In this document: positions 58,501-64,000 of the stretch, piece by piece | Layout of the letters: each line of letters begins with the position of its first letter | Numbering within the stretch: position 1 is the first letter of the stretch | DNA from: Sipunculus nudus | Lineage: Eukaryota > Annelida > Sipuncula > Golfingiida > Sipunculidae | Assembly: GCA_026874595.1 (NCBI GenBank) | Contig: CM049311.1 | Location: 22,002,676 to 22,066,675, forward strand | DNA: 64,000 bases | Reading direction: 5' to 3' | Notes under the pieces: model-generated | Database searches by the model: none | What the model was told of the DNA's origin: nothing | Seen by the model: the letters and a program-made list of their open reading frames with translations, nothing else | Translations under genes and position numbers: made by a program

Positions 58501-61500
58501 CGTTTAGAACCCGATCAAGTGTCATGAAGAATACAACTTCACATTTGAGTGATTTACATTTCATGATGAAATCATGTACTCCCTCCAAAAATAGTTACAT
58601 TTTTTTTCAGCAACTGATCATTTAAGCTCTGTGATATTCTAGTAAATTGTATTCAAAACACGTTTATGTCGGGACTTATGATTATATTTTACATCAGGTG
58701 CCAATGGCACTATTATTAATCGTTAAGTGGGCAGTCCCTTCCGGATTGACGCCAACGGTTCTTGTGCAGGAAACAATATCATTCATGGGGCTGAGAATAC
58801 TAGCTACCAACTGATACCTAGTTCGGTATAAAATCGACTATTGTGTGGCTACGTGGTTTATTTTTCGGTAGTACAGATATAAAAGATGATAACAGAAATC
58901 CTGACGTCAGCAAAAGAATGCGATGCTAGTTGATTTTTTTGTTGTTTCACCATAGGATGATCACGTGCCTCTTTTTGCAAGACAAACATTCTCAGTATGA
59001 ATTCAACCTTTTCAAACCGGAATATAATTCTAAGCACACAGGCGGAGTATGAGAAATAATAACAAGCCAAGCAAAGCGGAATTCATTGCAGAGATTATGA
59101 TATATGACAGGTAGCCACCGAAACTCACCTGTTGGACGCGTAGGGAAACAAAATCAGATTCTTATGACAGGTAAGATGAGGAATTAATTAGGCGGCATCA
59201 GAGGTTGGGGAAGAGCTATTATCTTGTGCCAGACAAGGCTAGTCAGGGAGGGCCACGCGGCGTCAGCCGTTCTCGCGGCTCTCTATGAAGATGACAGCTC
59301 TATTTCTCCCTTCAGATCAAGGGCTTGGTGGCTTCTTATGATAACCTAGCCATCCGACACACCTGTACGTCATATAATGTATATTTAATTACGATTTATC
59401 TCATTAGTTTGGCACACAATAGCGGTTATACGGAACACTGCACAATTAATCTCAGTTTAAATCGATGCTTCAATAATGCACGATACCTATATTACTAGGA
59501 TGTGTTTTGGACAGTATTTTTATCGTCACTTACGCAGGCCTTTTCTTCATGTAGCCTGGACGTCTGTATTTTCACAAATGCGTTTTAATGCAGTTATTCA
59601 TTATAAAAAATGTCAGGGAACGATGTCTCGATATGGAACATGACCTCCTGCTCTTTAAGAATGTTCTTGGTTAAATCATTATTTTTTCTAATTATACTCG
59701 GACAAAAATATAAATGTGTGATAAAACACAACTGGATTAATTTTTAAATTTGTGGTGCAGGTTGCACCGTTCTTGATCGTAAAACATCATATACATTTAT
59801 TACTGCATGTATTCCAACGATACGTAAAACATTAAAGTTCGAGTTATGGGGGCAAAAGAAAGCAATGGTTATCACACGTTGCAGGTTTCAGCCGACAGGT
59901 TGCCTGTTGAAAACTGTACTTCTAAATTACTCCCAGCCCTGTGGGTAGAAACGCTTCTAACAGGAAGGCTTCTCAATAAAATATTATGCATTGTCATGCA
60001 GTGACCTGAATATTCCTTCAGTATGCGGTACTGGCTGGAGACTAATGAAAATTATATATGTAGAAGCATATTTAATATGTATGAATAGTATGAAGGTGGA
60101 TTTAATAGAGATATTATCTATTGCAGCTGTTAACTTTGCCAAGACAAACGACGTTAATAACATGATTGGTGGTATAAAACGATACAATGTGATATATTGT
60201 AAAAAAAAGATTAAGGACGATGTATTTCCAAATGTACAATTTTCTCATTTCAACAAAACCACTCTATCTAAATTATTTCATAAAATAATTAGCCTTTTAA
60301 TATATGTCATTAAAAAACCATATCGCTAAAGACAGCAGGCGTTTTCCAGGAGAATTAATAGTTATGTAAAGTATGTTTGATCTTTCTATAATATTTAAAT
60401 TCAATTAATCATCGTCAAAGCACAGCATGGTCAAAAAGCTGTTTAAGTGATTACGAAATGAAATTAGAAACAACTTAGAACTGCCATCAAGTAAATCTGT
60501 ATCCTCTTAAAAATTCAATTGAAACTCAAATGCACTGTGCTCATATGATATAGTGTACAAGCTTTCAAAAAAGACCCTTCGGTACAAAACTGAATCAAAT
60601 AGTGTACGTCTGCTGCAAATCTGAATGAAATCCATCCCTATCTTCCTGAAATATCTTGAATGCAAACACAAACAAATACACATATAATACAGAGTAAAAC
60701 AGGCATATATGGTAAAATACATAAACGCAGTCCAGTTTGATTGTCGGAGGCAGAAAGACCCGACGACTATGTTTAAACGGCACGTGTGGTGTAATATATA
60801 TGACGTTGGCGCAAGCTGCTTGTTGAACAGACCTGTTACGTACTGTATACATAACACCTAGTTAATGGAAGATGTAACATGCTCAGGATGAATAATGTAT
60901 GCCACCTATTAGCGATGTCTTGTCTTAGCATTAAGCAGCTGTTAAAAAAACTGCTAGTAATCACACATACGGCCTTATAATGAAGATATATGTGTAGCAG
61001 TCTGGTTTGATTCACTCGGTCCGGCACTACCTCAGATTTACTCTGGACAGAATGATATAGTGTTTTGGTGTAAATATTCTATAAATAGTCTTGTATAGGT
61101 CTTCCTGGCTGTCTGGTAGGTGCGCGTCATGCCGCCACCTGTGGGGTATACCGAGCTGGCAGGCATCTGTTCCGGAGGCACCCTGTTCCCGGTGGGAGAG
61201 AAAACCACTTGTAGAGCTGTTGAACGTAAAACGGAGCTGCTCTCTGTTTACTTGTATTAACCAGTGTACAGGCAGACCTTCGTTGCGTGTGGCTGTCGGG
61301 GGTTTGATGTATTCCAACTGGCATGCCCAGGATAGGTTATGGTGATTTGTCACTTCTATCAGAAAGGGACATCAAAGAATGGCTCTGGGATCTTCATTTA
61401 TCATTCAGGCGACATGCAGTATTAATATGTAGGTCTAAACGAACCTGGTTTTCATTTCTCTGACATACCTTCAGCCTTATTACTTTTGTTATCTTCCCCG

Positions 61501-62840
61501 GCAGGTCGCCTGTATATTCCGCTATTATAGTTCAAAAGCAAGACACCTCTCGCTGTGTCTCACCTCAGTGTATATTAAATGATATAGACACTCACCGAAA
61601 CCACTTCTCCCCGACTGGCGTCTTGGAATTATAGTTTTTTTATAGCATATAGGTACATTGTTCGTAGGTGGCACTGTCTATTATATGAAGATGAAGGTCA
61701 ATTAACGATAACAATTGGATATCATCAGAAAGCCATCTGGTTTTAAATATGTGATTCAGGGAATGTATTAAATTGTCGTTAAGGCATTAGACCGAATATC
61801 TGAGGTACAATGGAGACTGTCCCAATTTTTCTTTGAGACTCTAGTGTGGTTCGACACGGGGACTCTCCCCTCTGAATCCGCAGCCTTAACCAACAGGATC
61901 CTAATGATTAATTGTACCAAGAGAGTTTGAGGACCCATTACGGATCCATTACGACCAAGTAGTGAAATAAGTAAAATTAACCTTTTAATCCCTTGTGATT
62001 TTCCTTAAGTTTTATGCACCATTAAGGGAACCAACTTATAGAAATCTATTGTAAGGATATATCCGCTGAGTATTTTTTTTACGATGAGATGAATATATAC
62101 TGCATTTTAGTAGGTTAATGAAAGGAGATTTGAGCCGAAGGCAAAGGGTTTTGTGTCCGAATACCTTAAGACACAGAAATTGAATACGAGTATGATGGAT
62201 ACGACAGGAATAATGATTTCGATTTGTATAGATGTATAACTGACATAGGTGATAACATAGTATAAATGTAGCGTATTGGGAAGTGTATTAAACAAGCTGC
62301 GACTACAATAGCATATAAACTGAGAGCCATATAAACATCTCTATTCAAACCTGGCTCATAGTTATGGGTTAGGTGTCAGTTTTAACCGACTGCCTACATC
62401 GCTAGGCAGTTACCTCATTCCAAAGCGGTCAGTCAATCTCAGCAAAGAGTATTATATGTTGGCTCATGATGTTGGCTGGAAACTCAGTATAATCCTGTAT
62501 GATTCTGTACATGAAATGCACTTGTGTATATTATAATTGATATGTTATCATTATTCTTATTTCAGGTGTTTTTGTAACTTCAAACTCTTATCCTTAAGGT
62601 GCTTCTTTACTATGTTTATATACTTTAGTTTAATTGCAATCAGTTTGCAATAACCTGGTGCTTGACCTAATGTAACTAATTGTAACTATTCCGCAGATCA
62701 AAAAAATGTATATGCACATTTTAACGCAAGCGATAATGGCAATTTCACCGTGTGACTCTTATTGCACATCCGTCTATGACGGGACGTTTTATGGTTTACC
62801 CACCGTCCGTCGGGCCGTATGTCCATCCGTTAAAGTTTAG
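55540..62840. other. Long spacer, no gene recognised
   Basis: No coding exon, RNA gene or named repeat could be identified in about 7.3 kb, the longest such stretch in the window. Small less-AT-rich islands occur (about 57050-57200, 58010-58260, 59200-59360, 61090-61350), some with ATTA-core motifs such as TCTAATTAAAGGATTAAC near 58034. At 61027-61353 three frames are open at once on both strands (up to 108 codons), which argues for base composition rather than a gene. The frame 56641-56895 has a hydrophobic stretch but no recognised family. Confidence 0.35.
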
Positions 62841-62844
62841 TGTC

Positions 62845-63262
62845 GCCTCGATAACTTACAAGGGCTGTGGTGGATTTTCACGAAACTCACCTACCTACTT
62901 ACCAACAGATTATCTCACCCGAGTTAGATTATAGGCAAAATCAACACCTATTTAATGAGGTCAGAGGTCACGAGGCTTCTTTATTGTGTCGCTGCGATAA
63001 CTTATCAGGAATATGATGGATTTTGATGAAACTCAACAGAAATATTAACCAATATAATATCTCGCTTTATTTGGATTCACGGCAAAATCCATGCAAATTT
63101 AATGAGGTCTAAGGTCGCCAGACTTTGGTGACGCCGCGATAACTTAACTAAAATCTGTCGGATATATTCATGAAACTCAGTATAAATATTGGTCAACACA
63201 GTTTCTCACCTGAATTTCATTCTCAACAAAATTCACACATATTAAATTAGTCAGAGGTCAAA
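62845..63262. repeat. Three-unit degenerate tandem repeat (about 135-145 bp)
   Basis: Each unit opens with a GCGATAACTTA-type block (about 62849, 62993 and 63136). It then carries a TGGATTTT-A-GAAACTCA block, a TCTCAC-type block and an AAATTAGTCAGAGGTC or TTTAATGAGGTC block. It is preceded by GTCCGTCGGGCC-type sequence typical of dispersed repeats in marine invertebrates. Confidence 0.75.
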
Positions 63263-63310
63263 AGACATATGAAGGGTGTTTTTGCACGTTTGTGGTGCTC
63301 TTTTTTATAT

Positions 63311-64000
63311 TGTTACGGAACCTAATATAAACAGATCACGTATGCGTGATGAAAACAAATTTTGTAATGGAGATAAAAAAAAATCAGATTCTGTAACACT
63401 AGGCAGCGTAAAAATGTCTAAGGGAATGAATAAAGAAGTCAGTGGTTTTTTTGTTAACAAATAACCATAATTTATTCTTAAAACAACCCTAACATTACAA
63501 TACACTAAATCAATACAATTATACAGTGAAACAGCGGTAAAACAACAAATCAATAAAATCACACAGTAAAATACACTAAGTGCACAGTTCCGAGATACCA
63601 CCTCCGTCACAACGATAAGTTCTTTAAATGTATACTCTCGGAGAATGACAGTCCAGTGTAAAGCTCTTGTAACAATCCAGAAAGTAAACTGAAGTCCAAA
63701 TGCACAAAATCCAGGAGAAATCAAAAATCTATAATTTCCGCACTCGTCAGATAAGGTCCCAGAGACTGACACACACGCTTCTGCGTCCGCTGGAAATCTT
63801 CTCTGCTGCTCTCCCTCGGCTCTAAAACACAGCCCCTTTATATACTCTTTACCCCAAGCCGAGGATTTACCACTTCTCGAACAGTCTAATGCTCTTACAC
63901 AACACAGTAAACACGCATTACAGGAATCATATAGAAGAACATCGCTGTGTATGTCTCTACATACCAGGGTCCACACGTGACTCACGACCAGGCGAGAAAG
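63311..64000 (-). mobile_element. LTR copy C, partial at window edge
   Basis: Reverse-complement member of the family at 35728 and 51512. Its 3' terminus GGTTCCGTAACA ends at 63311, next to ATAT (63307-63310). AATAAA lies at 63476-63471 and TATATAAAG at 63844-63836 on the minus strand. The element's 5' end lies beyond the window, so it is unknown whether it is solo or the 3' LTR of a longer element. The 226-codon minus frame 63985-63305 lies wholly within the LTR. It has hydrophobic, Cys-rich, low-complexity content and is not called as a gene. Confidence 0.87.

Noticed and set aside
61027-61353. 108-codon minus frame in a GC-richer patch
   Set aside because: Three frames on both strands are open at the same place, none with a domain or convincing splice sites.
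63305-63985. Longest ORF in the window (226 codons, minus)
   Set aside because: It lies entirely within an LTR whose other copies (35728-36510, 51512-52332) have the same region without an intact frame. The translated sequence is hydrophobic low-complexity without a domain.

Overview
This window looks like intergenic and intronic DNA from an AT-rich animal genome. It has long TA, TTA and GA microsatellites, homopolymer G/C runs, tandem minisatellites, tRNA-derived short repeats, decayed LINE and DNA-transposon pieces, solo LTRs, and coding signal only in short exon-sized pieces with GT/AG borders. The repeats (a GACCTTGACC-type dispersed repeat, tRNA-headed SINEs, a C-type lectin exon cluster) suggest a marine lophotrochozoan, most likely a mollusc. 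That assignment is an inference. No bacterial-type gene organisation, rRNA, CRISPR array or intact long ORF is present. Nearly all long open frames are chance frames in AT-rich or repeat DNA.

Layout. 0.2-14.7 kb is a C-type lectin (CTLD) locus. It holds a plausible three-exon secreted lectin gene on the + strand (10489-14633, all introns phase 1). Upstream are at least two decayed paralogous units: exon-2 and exon-3 relics at 255-460 and 1102-1313, and an exon-2 relic at 8547-8757. The second intron of the gene carries a 5'-truncated, many-times-frameshifted LINE (about 12.1-13.9 kb). A frameshifted MULE-like transposase fossil lies at 4.38-4.85 kb and a tRNA-SINE at 6.1 kb. 16.4-20.1 kb is repeat-rich and ends in a 46-bp minisatellite of about 30 units, many holding TGACGTCA-like sites. 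23.6-24.0 kb has an unrecognised, exon-like minus-strand frame with two hydrophobic segments. 26.4-31.6 kb is an old direct duplication of a block of about 1.8 kb.

Between the two duplicated blocks, at 29089-29493, sits the most interesting object: a 405-bp miniature LTR retrotransposon (TRIM-like) on the minus strand. It has two LTRs, a tRNA-Pro-type primer-binding site, a polypurine tract and ATAT target duplications. Its LTR contains a tRNA-like Pol III A box and B box. A solo copy of this LTR is at 50.3 kb. Three larger solo or partial LTRs (35.7, 51.5 and 63.3 kb) share the same TGTTAC...GTAACA ends, and two of them also lie at ATAT.

33.8 kb (minus) carries a short cysteine-rich terminal-exon candidate. 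38.4-39.0 kb holds a 127-bp inverted-repeat pair. 41.0-41.5 kb (minus) has a broken unrecognised gene. 41.7-44.3 kb is a 37-bp minisatellite containing a near-identical 1.17-kb tandem duplication. 47.2-48.6 kb is a TIR element with stacked TCGAGATCTCGA palindromes. 52-62.8 kb holds no gene I can recognise. The window ends inside an LTR on the minus strand.

Apart from the lectin gene, little here works together as a system. The functional theme is repeat biology: a possible autonomous/non-autonomous LTR pair, SINE promoters, and repeated local duplication.
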